The position numbers and the translations under genes are program-made. 64,000 nt of DNA, taken from the NCBI GenBank assembly GCA_019247305.1, contig JAFAPC010000086.1, forward strand, positions 1 through 64,000, in the 5' to 3' direction. Below, in pieces: positions 46,311-55,314 of the stretch. Within the stretch, counting starts at the first letter, position 1, and every line of letters begins with the position of its first letter. This DNA is from Pseudonocardiales bacterium. GTDB lineage: Bacteria; Actinomycetota; Actinomycetes; Mycobacteriales; Pseudonocardiaceae. Under the pieces are notes generated by a model. That model saw only the letters and a list, made by a program, of their open reading frames with translations. It did not search any database and was not told where the DNA came from.

Positions 46311-48038
46311 TCAGAACCGGGCCGGCTCTCGGTACCCGCCCCACTGGGCCTTGAGTGCCCCGCAGATCTCGCCGAGAGTGGCTTCAGCCCGCGCCGCGTC
46401 GAGCATCGGTTCAAGGAGGTTGCCCGCAGCGCCTGCCGCCGCGACCATGGCTGTGAGGGCCCTGTTGAGCGCGGTCTGGTCACGACCGGCGCGGCGCGCC
46501 GCCAGTACCCGGTTCTGCTCGCGTTCCACCTCGTGGCTGACCCGGAGAATCTCCAGCTCATCGGTGACTGATTCAGTCAGCGTGTTCACGCCGACCATTT
46601 TCTTGTCACCCTTCTCCAGCGCCCGCTGGTAGGCGAACGCCGCATCGGCGATCTCGCTGGTGAACCACCCGTCCTCGATGCCGCGCAGGATACCGGAGGT
46701 CATCTGGCCGACCGGGTGCTGACCTGAGGGCACTGCGGCCGCGGCCATCTCCTTGATCCGGGCAAAGATCCGTTCAGCGTCGGCCTCGATCCGGTCGGTC
46801 AGGGCCTCGACATACCAGGAGCCACCCAGCGGATCGACCACATTGGCCACCCCGGACTCCTCCATGATCACCTGCTGAGTGCGCAGCGCGATCTCGGCAG
46901 CGCGCTCTGAGGGCAGCGCCAAGGTTTCGTCCAAGGCGTTGGTGTGCATCGAGTTGGTACCACCCAACACCCCGGCGAGCGCTTCGATCGTGGTGCGCAC
47001 GATATTGTTGTAGGGTTGCTGCGCGGTGAGCGAAACACCCGCGGTCTGAGTGTGAAAGCGCATCCACAACGCCTTGTCGCACCTAGCGCCATAGACCTCG
47101 CGCATCCACCGGGCCCACACGCGCCGGGCGGCACGGAACTTCGCGATCTCCTCGAAGAAATCCATCTGCGCGTCGAAGAAGAAGGTCAGGCCACTGGCGA
47201 AGCGGTCGACGTCGAGCCCGCGGGAACGGCCCAGCTCCACGTACCCGAAACCATCGGCCAAGGTGAATGCCAGCTCTTGCGCAGCCGTCGCGCCAGCTTC
47301 CCTGATGTGGTATCCAGAGATCGACAGCGGCTTGTAGGCCGGAATCCGCTCCGCGCAGAACTCCATAAGGTCTCCGATGAGCCGCAGGTGCGGTTCCGGA
47401 GCGAACAACCACTCCTTCTGGGCGATATACTCCTTGAAGATATCGGTCTGCAGGGTACCGTTGAGCTTCGTGATATCCGCGCCCTGTCTTTCCGCGGCGA
47501 CCAGGTACATGCAGAACATCGGCACCGCCGGACCCGAGATCGTCATGGACACGGTCACCTGGTCCAACGGGATACCGTCGAACAACACGTCCAGATCGGC
47601 GGCACTGTCGATCGCCACGCCGCAGTGCCCGACCTCGCCGAGGCAGTGCGGATCGTCGGAGTCGCGACCCATCAGGGTTGGCATGTCGAAGGCTACCGAC
47701 AGCCCGCCTCCGCCATTGCGTAATATCTGGTGGTAGCGCTCATTGGTCTGCTGGGCGTTACCGAATCCAGCGAACTGACGGATGGTCCAGGTGCGTCCCC
47801 GGTAGCCGGTGGAGTGCACACCGCGAGTGAACGGGTACTCACCGGGCCAGCCGATCCGCTCGAATCCCCCGACCGTATCGCCCTCGCGCGGCCCATACAC
47901 TGGGTCGAGCGCGGCTCCGGACAACGTGGTGAAGTCCGCGTCACGGAGCCGTCCCGCCGCTTGTGCCTGGGCGTACCGGCGCTGCCAGCGCTCCCGGCCG
48001 GCCTGCGGATCTGGGTGCTGAGCGTCCTCGAGCATCAT
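46311..48038 (-). CDS. icmA: Acyl-CoA mutase large subunit, isobutyryl-CoA mutase type
   Basis: This 575-residue B12-dependent mutase large subunit lacks the C-terminal cobalamin-binding domain, as in Icm[12 protein letters not shown] has Phe where methylmalonyl-CoA mutase has Tyr, and [11 protein letters not shown] has Gln where it has Arg. That Phe/Gln pair is the hallmark of isobutyryl-CoA mutase, interconverting isobutyryl-CoA and n-butyryl-CoA. Other short-chain acyl-CoA mutases cannot be excluded. The small B12-binding subunit is not in the window. A MarR-type operator-like palindrome lies 18 bp upstream. MeaB, a reactivating GTPase, is encoded 1.6 kb away. Confidence 0.88.
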   Translation of the reverse strand: MMLEDAQHPDPQAGRERWQRRYAQAQAAGRLRDADFTTLSGAALDPVYGPREGDTVGGFERIGWPGEYPFTRGVHSTGYRGRTWTIRQFAGFGNAQQTNERYHQILRNGGGGLSVAFDMPTLMGRDSDDPHCLGEVGHCGVAIDSAADLDVLFDGIPLDQVTVSMTISGPAVPMFCMYLVAAERQGADITKLNGTLQTDIFKEYIAQKEWLFAPEPHLRLIGDLMEFCAERIPAYKPLSISGYHIREAGATAAQELAFTLADGFGYVELGRSRGLDVDRFASGLTFFFDAQMDFFEEIAKFRAARRVWARWMREVYGARCDKALWMRFHTQTAGVSLTAQQPYNNIVRTTIEALAGVLGGTNSMHTNALDETLALPSERAAEIALRTQQVIMEESGVANVVDPLGGSWYVEALTDRIEADAERIFARIKEMAAAAVPSGQHPVGQMTSGILRGIEDGWFTSEIADAAFAYQRALEKGDKKMVGVNTLTESVTDELEILRVSHEVEREQNRVLAARRAGRDQTALNRALTAMVAAAGAAGNLLEPMLDAARAEATLGEICGALKAQWGGYREPARF

Positions 48039-48056
48039 GCGAGCCTCCCCGAGGAG

Positions 48057-48091
48057 TTAGTCTGTCGTCAAATATTAGGACGACAAACTAA
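48057..48091. promoter_or_regulatory. MarR-operator-like palindrome between icmA and marR
   Basis: TTAGTCTGTCGTC (48057-48069) and GACGACAAACTAA (48079-48091) are 13-bp arms matching at 12 of 13 positions around a 9-bp AT-rich spacer. It lies in the divergent promoter region of the mutase and MarR genes. Autoregulation and control of the mutase by MarR are inferred from position. Confidence 0.7.
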
Positions 48092-48148
48092 TCGTCGCCA
48101 CCCGATAACCTCCCCCGCAGACGAACCCGGTTGCCCTACGGTGCACCC

Positions 48149-48661
48149 ATGGCATCGCATTACCCGCTGCCGTTCGACCCGATCCATCGCGCCGCGCAGA
48201 TCTGGCAAGACCGTATCGGACCAGCCGAGACGATGGCCGCGGTCACCAATGTGATGCGCGTGCAGCAGATCCTGCAGTCTGCCGTGGACGGCGCGCTACG
48301 CCCGCACGGCTTAACCTTCGCTCGGTATGAGGCACTCGTGTTGCTGGTGTTCTCCCGCCAGGGCAGTCTGCCGATGAACGTGATGGGCCAGCGGCTTCAG
48401 CTGCACCCCACCAGCGTCACCAACATCGTGGACCGGCTGCAGGCCGACCACCTCGTGGAGCGCACCAGCCACCCCACCGATCGGCGCACCACCCTGGTCG
48501 CGATCACCGAAGCCGGCCGGCACCGTCAGAAGACGGCCACCGTAGCGCTCATCGGCATCAACTTCGGCCTCGTCGGACTGGAGGACGCCCAGACCGCACA
48601 GCTCACCGCGCTCCTCACCCAAGTGCGCCGCGCCGCCGGCGACTTCACCGAGCCCAAGTGA
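48149..48661 (+). CDS. MarR family transcriptional regulator
   Basis: This 170-residue winged-helix regulator has RPHGLTFARYEALVLLVFS, LPMNVMGQRLQLHPTSVTNI and VDRLQADHLVERTSHPTDRR, the DNA-binding helix and wing of MarR proteins. The ATG at 48149 is chosen. Divergent from icmA across the 48057-48091 palindrome; acyl-CoA or acid ligands are plausible but unproven. Confidence 0.9.
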   Translation: MASHYPLPFDPIHRAAQIWQDRIGPAETMAAVTNVMRVQQILQSAVDGALRPHGLTFARYEALVLLVFSRQGSLPMNVMGQRLQLHPTSVTNIVDRLQADHLVERTSHPTDRRTTLVAITEAGRHRQKTATVALIGINFGLVGLEDAQTAQLTALLTQVRRAAGDFTEPK

Positions 48662-48672
48662 GGGGAGATTTT

Positions 48673-49182
48673 GTGCAGCAAGTTCTTGCCGCAGCGGTCT
48701 TCGCTAGGTTTTCACAGTCCAGACTCGCGGTCGCCAGCGTGGTCGCAATTCTTTTTGCGCTTGTCGCCACTCCATCCGCAACCGCCGCCCGATCGACTCG
48801 CTCCAAAGCGGCGATGGCGGTCGCTGGGCGCCCGTGCATGGGTACCTTCGACAACAAGGCCTCGGTCGTGACGCTTCAGCAGTCGCCAACCGCCGGCATC
48901 CCCTGGCTGATTAAGCTGACGCCAGCCAACGCCGCATTTGGCGAAGTAAACATGAGTGCGCAGATCTATGTTGACAACAATCGGGCTAACGTTTACGAAT
49001 CACACATCGAGCCGTGGAATTACCAATTTCACGGTCCACTACCGCGGACATTTCAGCGGTTCAGCGGCGGGACCTATACGATGCACACTGGAAGCGAAGT
49101 ATCATTTCTGTGGACCTGGAACTCGGTCGCCCAACCCTCGCGGGGCGGCTACGGGTTCGTCAACTGTGTTTACTCAGGGTGA
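48673..49182 (+). CDS. Secreted hypothetical protein
   Basis: This protein of about 169 residues starts at GTG 48673 after GAGGGGAG. It has a signal peptide: a short basic N-region, a hydrophobic core LAVASVVAILFALVA and a likely cleavage near SATA-ARST. The mature part is beta-rich (VVTLQQSPTAGIPWLIKL, AQIYVDNNRANVYES) with two Cys, near the start and at the end (NCVYSG), which could form a disulfide. I do not recognise a family. Confidence 0.65.
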   Translation: MQQVLAAAVFARFSQSRLAVASVVAILFALVATPSATAARSTRSKAAMAVAGRPCMGTFDNKASVVTLQQSPTAGIPWLIKLTPANAAFGEVNMSAQIYVDNNRANVYESHIEPWNYQFHGPLPRTFQRFSGGTYTMHTGSEVSFLWTWNSVAQPSRGGYGFVNCVYSG

Positions 49183-49208
49183 GACCGAGACGGGGAAGCG
49201 TTGGGGAG

Positions 49209-49619
49209 ATGATGGTGTCCTCGGACATGGTGATGGTTGAGCGCGCATTTGAGCCAGTAATCCGTGACCTGGTCGCGAGTGGTTACGCTGTGCAGCTCGG
49301 CGGCCTCGTCGGTAGAGCAGTCGATGGGCAGGTACTCACCGAGCTGATCGTCGATGGCCAGACGCTCGGACCGTTACCGGTGGATTCGGGCGCGAGCGAT
49401 CCTGAGCGGGTTCGAAGCACGGCCGGATTCGTTCAGGATCGACTGCTGGAGTGCCGGACGGCAAGCGGTGCATCCGTGGTCTGGCCGACGTGCAGGCCCG
49501 GTCATCACCACCCCCGTGAGCTCACTCCCGCCGGACCAGGCTGGCCAGCGTGGACGTGTCCGCGGGAACCTGGTGTAGAGGTGCCGGTCGGTGAGCTCAC
49601 TGGTGAGCCCGTCGAGTAG
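49209..49619 (+). CDS. Hypothetical protein
   Basis: This 136-residue frame from ATG 49209 follows GGGGAG. It begins MMVSSDMVMVERAFEPVIRD, then LVASGYAVQLGGLVGRAVDG and QVLTELIVDGQTLGPLPVDS, which reads as a folded alpha/beta protein, whereas the C-terminal third is Pro/Trp/Cys-rich and less convincing. The 3' end may be frameshifted or unrelated. Adjacent MeaB converges on it. Function unknown. Confidence 0.45.
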   Translation: MMVSSDMVMVERAFEPVIRDLVASGYAVQLGGLVGRAVDGQVLTELIVDGQTLGPLPVDSGASDPERVRSTAGFVQDRLLECRTASGASVVWPTCRPGHHHPRELTPAGPGWPAWTCPREPGVEVPVGELTGEPVE

Positions 49620-49652
49620 CACCACAGCAAGGTGGTGTCCTGACGCCAGGGT

Positions 49653-50621
49653 TCAGGCGCCCAGCTCGGCGATCAACTCGTCAGCCGCTCGGTAGACGTC
49701 CAGCTCGCCCACCACGACCCGCTTGGCCAGCCCGGATAGTGCACTACCCCGCCGGAGATCACCGAGCTTGGCCCGCAGTTGCGCCAACGCGATCGCCTCG
49801 ACCTCGGCCTCGGCCCGGCGTTGCCGGCGGGCATCCAGCTCGCCGTGGCGTAGTGCCCACCTCTGGTGCTCCTCGATCGCCGTGAGGAGATCCTCGATAC
49901 CCTCGGACCGGGTCGCCACCGTGCGGACGATCGGCGGCCGCCAGCTGGGGCCCGCCGTGCCCCGCCGACCAAGCGAGATCATGTACTTGAGGTCCCGGAC
50001 GGTCTGATCGGAGCCCTCCCGGTCGGCCTTGTTCACCACGAAGACGTCAGCGACCTCAAGGATTCCCGCCTTGACCGCTTGAATCCCATCGCCCATCCCC
50101 GGCGCCAGGAGCACCACGACGGTGTCCGCCAAGGCGAGCACCTCCACCTCGGACTGGCCAACACCCACGGTTTCCACCACCACGACGTCGCAGCCAGCGG
50201 CGTCCAGCACCCGCACGGCCTGTGGGGTCGCCCACGCAGTGCCGCCGAGGTGTCCCCGGGTGGCCATCGAGCGGATGAAGACCCCACTATCCGTCGCATG
50301 GTCCTGCATCCGTACCCGGTCACCGAGCAGCGCGCCCCCGGAGAACGGCGACGACGGGTCGACGGCGAGCACTCCGATCTTCTTGCCGGCCGCCCGCAGC
50401 GCCGTGATCAGCACGCTGACGGTGCTCGATTTGCCTACTCCGGGTGCACCGGTGATACCGACGACCTGGGCTCGCCCGGTATAGCGGGCCAGCGCAGCGG
50501 CGAGCGCGCGCAGGTCGGGGGCGCCATCCTCGACCAGCGAAATCAGCCGGGCGACCGCCCTGGCCTGGCCTTGCCGAGCGCGGCGGACCAGGTCGTCGAT
50601 ATCGTGGCGGTGCGAGCTCAC
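49653..50621 (-). CDS. meaB: Methylmalonyl-CoA mutase-associated GTPase MeaB
   Basis: This 322-residue SIMIBI-class G3E GTPase protects and reactivates B12-dependent acyl-CoA mutases. It shows the P-loop [32 protein letters not shown]-like [20 protein letters not shown], the G3-like [13 protein letters not shown] and the G4 [11 protein letters not shown]. It overlaps the thiolase gene by 4 bp. Partner mutase IcmA is encoded nearby, and the epimerase is divergent from the thiolase. Confidence 0.95.
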   Translation of the reverse strand: MSSHRHDIDDLVRRARQGQARAVARLISLVEDGAPDLRALAAALARYTGRAQVVGITGAPGVGKSSTVSVLITALRAAGKKIGVLAVDPSSPFSGGALLGDRVRMQDHATDSGVFIRSMATRGHLGGTAWATPQAVRVLDAAGCDVVVVETVGVGQSEVEVLALADTVVVLLAPGMGDGIQAVKAGILEVADVFVVNKADREGSDQTVRDLKYMISLGRRGTAGPSWRPPIVRTVATRSEGIEDLLTAIEEHQRWALRHGELDARRQRRAEAEVEAIALAQLRAKLGDLRRGSALSGLAKRVVVGELDVYRAADELIAELGA

Positions 50622-51817
50622 GCTGCGTCGTTACTGGGCACCCGAAGGATCAGCGCGTCGCCTTGGCCACCGCCGCCGCACAGCGAGGCCGCGCCCACGC
50701 CGCCACCGCGCCGACGAAGCTCCATCGCCAGGTGCAGCGCCAGCCGGGCCCCCGACGCGCCGATCGGGTGCCCCAGCGCGATCGCCCCGCCGTTGGGGTT
50801 GACCCGCGCCGGGTCGATGCCAAGCTTGCGGGTGGACACCACGGCCACCGCGGCAAACGCCTCGTTGATCTCGACGAGGTCGAGGTCGCGCACGTCGATG
50901 CCCTCCTTGCGGCAGGCCGCCTGGACCGCATTGGCGGGCTGCTCGTGCAGGCTGGAGTCATCGGGCCCGGCCACCATGCCGTACGCCCCGGTCTCAGCCA
51001 GCCAGCTCAGACCAAGGTCGGCAGCCTTGGCCCGGCTCATCACCACGACCGCGGCGGCCCCGTCACTGATCGGGGACGACGACCCGGCGGTGATGGTGCC
51101 ATCGGCGGCGAACGCCGGGCGCAGCTTGCCCAGAATCTCGGCGGTGGTATCCGGCCGGATACCTTCGTCACAGTCCACCACGATCGAGGCACCTTTGCGT
51201 TGCGGCACGGTCACCGGGGTGATCTCCTGCGCGAACACCCCCTTCGCCGCAGCGCGAGCAGCCCGCTGGTGCGACTGCGCGGCGAACTCGTCCTGTTCGG
51301 CCCGCCTGAGCTGGTGGCGCGCGTTGTGCTTCTCGGTCGCGGCACCCATCGAAACCTGGTCAAACGAGTCGTGCAGACCGTCGTAGGCCATATGGTCGAT
51401 CATGGTGACGTCACCGTAGGCGAATCCGGAACGCGACCTGGTCAGCAGGTGCGGGGCCTGAGTCATCGACTCCTGCCCGCCGGCCACGATGATGTCGAAC
51501 TCGCCGGTCCGGATCAGCTGATCGGCCAGCCCGATCGCGTTCAGTCCCGACAGGCACACTTTATTGACCGTCAACGCCGGCACATCCATGCCGATACCAG
51601 CGTTGACGGCCGCCTGCCGCGCGGGGATTTGACCAGCTCCCGCCGTGAGCACCTGACCCATGATCACATATTGCACTTGATCAGGCGCCACACCGGCGCG
51701 TTCCAGGGCGCTTTTGATGGCAAATCCCCCGAGCTGGGCGGCCGAGAAGTCCTTGAGCTGACCGAGCAGCCGCCCCATCGGGGTGCGGGCTCCGGCCACG
51801 ATGACAGAACCGGTCAT
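50618..51817 (-). CDS. Acetyl-CoA C-acetyltransferase (thiolase)
   Basis: This 399-residue thiolase condenses two acetyl-CoA into acetoacetyl-CoA or reverses it. It has [13 protein letters not shown] with the nucleophilic Cys, [29 protein letters not shown] with the catalytic His, and [15 protein letters not shown] with the second Cys. Forms an operon with meaB and is divergent from the methylmalonyl-CoA epimerase gene, an arrangement common in actinomycetes. It would feed acetoacetyl-CoA to the Ccr branch. Confidence 0.95.
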   Translation of the reverse strand: MTGSVIVAGARTPMGRLLGQLKDFSAAQLGGFAIKSALERAGVAPDQVQYVIMGQVLTAGAGQIPARQAAVNAGIGMDVPALTVNKVCLSGLNAIGLADQLIRTGEFDIIVAGGQESMTQAPHLLTRSRSGFAYGDVTMIDHMAYDGLHDSFDQVSMGAATEKHNARHQLRRAEQDEFAAQSHQRAARAAAKGVFAQEITPVTVPQRKGASIVVDCDEGIRPDTTAEILGKLRPAFAADGTITAGSSSPISDGAAAVVVMSRAKAADLGLSWLAETGAYGMVAGPDDSSLHEQPANAVQAACRKEGIDVRDLDLVEINEAFAAVAVVSTRKLGIDPARVNPNGGAIALGHPIGASGARLALHLAMELRRRGGGVGAASLCGGGGQGDALILRVPSNDAA

Positions 51818-51944
51818 GGCGCAAACCTCCGGCTAGAGTCTGGTCAGCCAGGCGCATCAGGGCCCTGTTGTGACCTTACCGCGCCCAACAGCCCGCGTAC
51901 TGTGACGACGGCCCACCCTCTGCTGGCGGCCGTACGCTGCACCC

Positions 51945-52415
51945 ATGGCGCAATTCGGGTTTTCCCCTCAGCCCCCGCTGGGCTCCCTCGTCAAGGCCAT
52001 TGATCACGTCGGTATTGCGGTGCCCGATTTCACTGCCGCCGTGGAGTTCTACCGCGTGACGTTCGGGCTGGAACTGGTCCACGAGGAGATCAACGAGGAG
52101 CAGGAGGTGCACGAGGGCATGCTGCGCGCCCCCGGCGACGATGGCACGGGAGCTGCGGTGCAGCTACTCGCGCCACTGGGCCCGACGTCCACCATTGCCA
52201 AGTTCCTGGACCGCAACGGCCCCGGGCTGCAGCAGCTGGCCTACCGAGTCACCGACATCGAGTCGGCCATGGCCACGCTGCGCGCCGCTGGCCTACGGCT
52301 GCTCTACGACACGCCGCGCCGCGGCACCGCCGGTTCCCGGATCAACTTCGTGCACCCCAAGGACGCCGGTGGCGTGCTAATCGAGCTGGTGGAACCGGCC
52401 CCAGCCGAGCACTGA
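51945..52415 (+). CDS. mce: Methylmalonyl-CoA epimerase
   Basis: This 156-residue vicinal oxygen chelate protein interconverts (R)- and (S)-methylmalonyl-CoA. It shows IDHVGIAVPDFTAAVEFYR (metal His), the HEGMLRAP region, GPGLQQLAYRVTDIESAMA (second His site here replaced by Gln-Gln-Leu-Ala; family often has HH) and VLIELVEP (metal Glu). The Q at the usual H position is worth checking. A decayed vapB fragment begins 5 bp after its stop. Confidence 0.88.
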   Translation: MAQFGFSPQPPLGSLVKAIDHVGIAVPDFTAAVEFYRVTFGLELVHEEINEEQEVHEGMLRAPGDDGTGAAVQLLAPLGPTSTIAKFLDRNGPGLQQLAYRVTDIESAMATLRAAGLRLLYDTPRRGTAGSRINFVHPKDAGGVLIELVEPAPAEH

Positions 52416-52419
52416 TCCC

Positions 52420-52521
52420 GGCCGCGAGCACGAGGCCGAGGCCGGCGCCTTCACTCAGGAGGAGATCGACCGCGCCGATGAGATCCTCAACGAGCTGGGC
52501 GTTCGGCCTGCTGCGTGGTGA
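52420..52521 (+). pseudogene. Antitoxin (VapB-like) C-terminal fragment
   Basis: An open stretch ending TGA at 52521 reads EAEAGAFTQEEIDRADEIL, then NELGVRPAAW, the acidic C-terminus of RHH-type antitoxins. The DNA-binding N-terminus is absent, the fragment abutting the epimerase gene. The stop overlaps the GTG start of the following PIN gene (GTGA), the normal vapBC coupling. Confidence 0.6.
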
Positions 52522-52916
52522 CCCTCGTCTACGACACCGGTGTGTTGCTCGCCGCCGAACGTGGTGACCGGACCATGTGGGCAGTGCATCGTCGTGGTCT
52601 CGAGCGCGCCGGTCAGGTCGTCGTCCCCGCTGTGGTGCTGGGGCAGGCATGGCGAGGGGGACCGCAGCCGCAACTCGCCCGCCCGCTGAAAGGTTGTGTC
52701 ATCGAGCCTTTCGACGAGAATGACGGGCGCGCGGTCGGCCGTCTGCTCCGCGATACCGGCACATCTGATGTGGTCGATGCGCACGTTGTGCTCACCGCTC
52801 TGCGGTACCGGGCCACGAAGTTGACGGTGCCGTCCGGACTGACCCGCATTGTCGGTACGCTTAGCCTGTCCTGTGAGGGTTGCGTCGAGGGGGTTGCATG
52901 TGGTGAGGGGCCGTAA
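52518..52916 (+). CDS. PIN-domain (VapC-like) toxin, probably degenerate C-terminus
   Basis: This protein of about 132 residues has LVYDTGVLLAAERGD, VVVPAVVLGQAWRGG and GTSDVVDAHVVLTAL, with the first Asp/Glu and the DVVDA Asp present. The expected TSDP-type motif is missing: after TALRYR the sequence becomes KLTVPSGLTRIVGTL and a Cys-containing tail, as if a small indel disrupted it. Probably inactive or weakened. Its antitoxin is truncated, as expected if toxin activity was lost. Confidence 0.65.
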   Translation: MTLVYDTGVLLAAERGDRTMWAVHRRGLERAGQVVVPAVVLGQAWRGGPQPQLARPLKGCVIEPFDENDGRAVGRLLRDTGTSDVVDAHVVLTALRYRATKLTVPSGLTRIVGTLSLSCEGCVEGVACGEGP

Positions 52917-53451
52917 GCGTGTGGGTTTGGTGAGAGCTCGCAAGGCCGCGGGCTTGACCCAGGAGGAGGAGGCCTACCGGCTCGGCGTGGACCGCTCCAC
53001 CGTTGGTCGTTGGGAGAGTGGCGAGAGCGAACCGCTGCCGTGGCTGCGGCCCAAACTGGCCAACCTGCTGGGTATCACGCCCGCAAGGCTGGAAGAGCTG
53101 CTGCTCGCGGTCGACACGAAGAGAGATCCCTCCGCCACGTCCGAGATACTCTGCTCGGGTGATGATGGGATCACAGAGTATTCAAGGGGGCGGCCTGAGG
53201 GCTCACAGGGTCGTCTAGTGGCCCGGTCGGTACCTCCCAGCTTCTCGGCCAACGCGCTCGGCGGTTTCTGGGTCACTTGCTACCAGTTCAATTCTGACCA
53301 AGGTATGCGATGCCATGCCGACATCACCCAACTCACGCCCGAATCGGTTCGGCGAGTGTTGAAGGATCCAGACGTGATCTACACACTCGCAGAGGAACAT
53401 TCAGAGTATGATGCACCCCTGGCCTTGGCAGCTGTCGTGGAGGGCAACTAG
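52900..53451 (+). CDS. XRE family helix-turn-helix protein
   Basis: This protein of about 183 residues has an N-terminal HTH (LVRARKAAGLTQEEEAYRLG, then VDRSTVGRWESGESEPLPWL) and a C-terminal domain with ALGGFWVTCYQFNSDQGMRC and HADITQLTPESVRRVL that I cannot place but have seen in actinobacterial XRE proteins. GTG 52900 follows GAGGGGG. It ends directly before a SnoaL-like gene (1-base spacing), so the two are probably co-transcribed. Confidence 0.75.
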   Translation: MVRGRKRVGLVRARKAAGLTQEEEAYRLGVDRSTVGRWESGESEPLPWLRPKLANLLGITPARLEELLLAVDTKRDPSATSEILCSGDDGITEYSRGRPEGSQGRLVARSVPPSFSANALGGFWVTCYQFNSDQGMRCHADITQLTPESVRRVLKDPDVIYTLAEEHSEYDAPLALAAVVEGN

Positions 53452-53874
53452 ATGACGCTTACCAAGCAGGATGTCCGCGACGTTGTGGACCTCTACATCC
53501 GAGCGTGGGTCGAGCAGGACCCTGATCTGATCGTGACTATCTTCACTGATGCGGCCACGTATCATGAGCGGGTACTCGAAGCACCGATCCGGGATCGAGC
53601 GGGAATCCGGGCCTACTGGCAAACGAAGGTCGTCGAGTCGCAGGGCGACATCAAGTGCGAACTGTTAAATCTGTACCTCGATGGGAATACAGCCATCGTC
53701 GAATGGGAAGCCCAGTTTGACGACTTGACCCAGAGGGTGCGCAAGCGGATGAGAGAGGTCGTGATCCTGGTCTTCGAGGGCCGGCTGATCACCAGCCTTC
53801 GGGAGTACTGGTCGTCCGAGCGCATCGCTAACCTCGACTCTGGAAACTATGGCGGCAACTGTGGACGCGAATAA
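53452..53874 (+). CDS. SnoaL/NTF2-like protein
   Basis: This 140-residue protein has the nuclear-transport-factor-2 fold pattern: an N-terminal helix DVRDVVDLYIRAWVEQDPDL, then FTDAATYHER, DRAGIRAYWQTKV and the strand AIVEWEAQFDD. Such proteins act as isomerases or ligand binders. It starts right after the XRE gene and may be its effector module. No specific function is assigned. Confidence 0.8.
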   Translation: MTLTKQDVRDVVDLYIRAWVEQDPDLIVTIFTDAATYHERVLEAPIRDRAGIRAYWQTKVVESQGDIKCELLNLYLDGNTAIVEWEAQFDDLTQRVRKRMREVVILVFEGRLITSLREYWSSERIANLDSGNYGGNCGRE

Positions 53875-53962
53875 GGACCGGCTTGTCGATGAGCCCACCT
53901 TACCTGAAAGCGCTGCTCAAGGTGCGCCGCTGACAGAAACGGAAAACACAGCCCTCTGACGT

Positions 53963-54433
53963 CTACGCGGCAGCAGGTTGACGATCGCCCGCGCTGAGCA
54001 GGCCACCACCGACTATCAGGCTCGCCAGACCGACCGCCAGGTGCAGGATGTTGTCGCCGTTGACCCCAGCGGGGATGGACAGCAAAGACCAATATCCCAT
54101 ATAACCCAACACGGCAACCAGCAACAAAGCGCCACCGACCGCGATATTCATCCCTTGATTACCGGCAGGCGTAAGCGCAAACGCGCCCATCAACCAAAGC
54201 AGTCCAAAGACGATGTACGTGAGGTTATGGAAGCCGTTTGTCTGGAAAACTCCGAAAATCATGTGATCTGTCATCTCGGTAAAGTTGGTGAAACCCGTCA
54301 AAACGAACCCGAGGATCCCCAAGACTATTACGACCAGACCGAGGAGCACAGAATAACCCTGGTCGATCGTCCGGGGTCCGGGCTTGCTCTGGAGCCTGAT
54401 TCCGAACTTCTCTTCTGGGCTGGTGAATGCCAT
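53963..54433 (-). CDS. DUF4383 membrane protein
   Basis: This 156-residue protein has four hydrophobic segments: SVLLGLVVIVLGILGFVL, LTYIVFGLLWLMGAFAL, IAVGGALLLVAVLGYMG and ILHLAVGLASLIVGGGLL, with HLAVG typical of the DUF4383 family, common in Actinobacteria. ATG 54433 is chosen. Function is unknown; an envelope or stress role is often assumed. It is convergent with the SnoaL-like gene. Confidence 0.8.
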   Translation of the reverse strand: MAFTSPEEKFGIRLQSKPGPRTIDQGYSVLLGLVVIVLGILGFVLTGFTNFTEMTDHMIFGVFQTNGFHNLTYIVFGLLWLMGAFALTPAGNQGMNIAVGGALLLVAVLGYMGYWSLLSIPAGVNGDNILHLAVGLASLIVGGGLLSAGDRQPAAA

Positions 54434-54952
54434 GACTCTCCCCTTCCAAAAGTTGTTGGGTGCGTGTCGATCACACCCCGTGGCACCGCACTTTCCCCGC
54501 CCATCCAGTCCTGCGGGGAGAGTTTGTCGACCGCGTGCGGAGTCCACGCCTACACTGGTCGGCGATCGAGTTCCTAAAGTTCCCGGAAACTTTTAGTTAC
54601 CATTTCCTGATGTGGGTGTCACCCGACCTGATGGTGCGCGAGCCGATGAACTCACGCTCGCAGCCGGTGCGGGAAGCTGCGCTACCAGGGATGGCGACCT
54701 TCGGCTAAAGCTGACGTAGCACGTCGAGTTCCGGCCTCGCATGTGAGCAGATACCGGCGCTAGCAGTAGGGTCACTCGGTGGTGGAGGGCCTTACCACCG
54801 GGCACTACCTTTCGCTCAGCTCGCGACGAACGCAGCACGGTCGTTAGCGCCGGCGCCGCAGCTCAGTGCCCGCCATGCCGGCTGCGAAGGCGAGACGGCC
54901 GGGACCTGGTGGCGGGCGGTCTGGTACACCGTCAGGCTCTTACGGGTTCAGA
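54434..54952. other. Intergenic region without a supported gene
   Basis: No reading frame here has convincing coding character or homology. It separates the DUF4383 gene from a decayed toxin-antitoxin locus. The promoter of the DUF4383 gene should lie at its left end. I see no clear palindrome or repeat. Confidence 0.5.
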
Positions 54953-55167
54953 TCACTTTTGAACAGAGAGCAGGAACGGTGGTTCTAGGTCGGTGAACAT
55001 CGGGAAGTGCTTGATGTTGGGCGTGGCGAGCTGGAGTCCGTGAACTAAGGCAGCGCCTGGTCGATGAGCCGTCAGACCACCTCAGCAGCCGAGGTGCCCT
55101 CGGCCGCGGCGCGAGCGGCGAGGGCAGCCCGCTGCTCGTCGGTGAGGTAGATGTTGATCCGGTGCAT
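54953..55167 (-). pseudogene. Decayed vapBC locus
   Basis: From ATG 55167 the frame reads MHRINIYLTDEQRAALAARA, then AAEGTSAAEVV, a ribbon-helix-helix antitoxin, then hits TGA at 55074 where Arg (CGA) is expected, and continues RLIDQAL. A second frame ends with ALVHGLQLATPNIKHFPMF and DLEPP before TGA at 54953, matching the C-terminus of PIN toxins. The rest of antitoxin and toxin is deleted. Confidence 0.7.
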
Positions 55168-55314
55168 ACACCGCACCGTACGTCGTCACAGCTATGCGCG
55201 GGCGCTGGACCAGTATCACCCACACGGGGAACTGTGGCGATTGATATACCGATCGCCTAACCTCAGCGTAGCCAGTTATCCCAAGCGGGACGCGGGCAGG
55301 AGGGAGGGGCGACC

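Noticed and set aside
54460-54708. Plus-strand ORF in the 54.4-54.9 kb gap
   Set aside because: No ribosome-binding site, no family similarity, and overlaps the promoter area of the DUF4383 gene.
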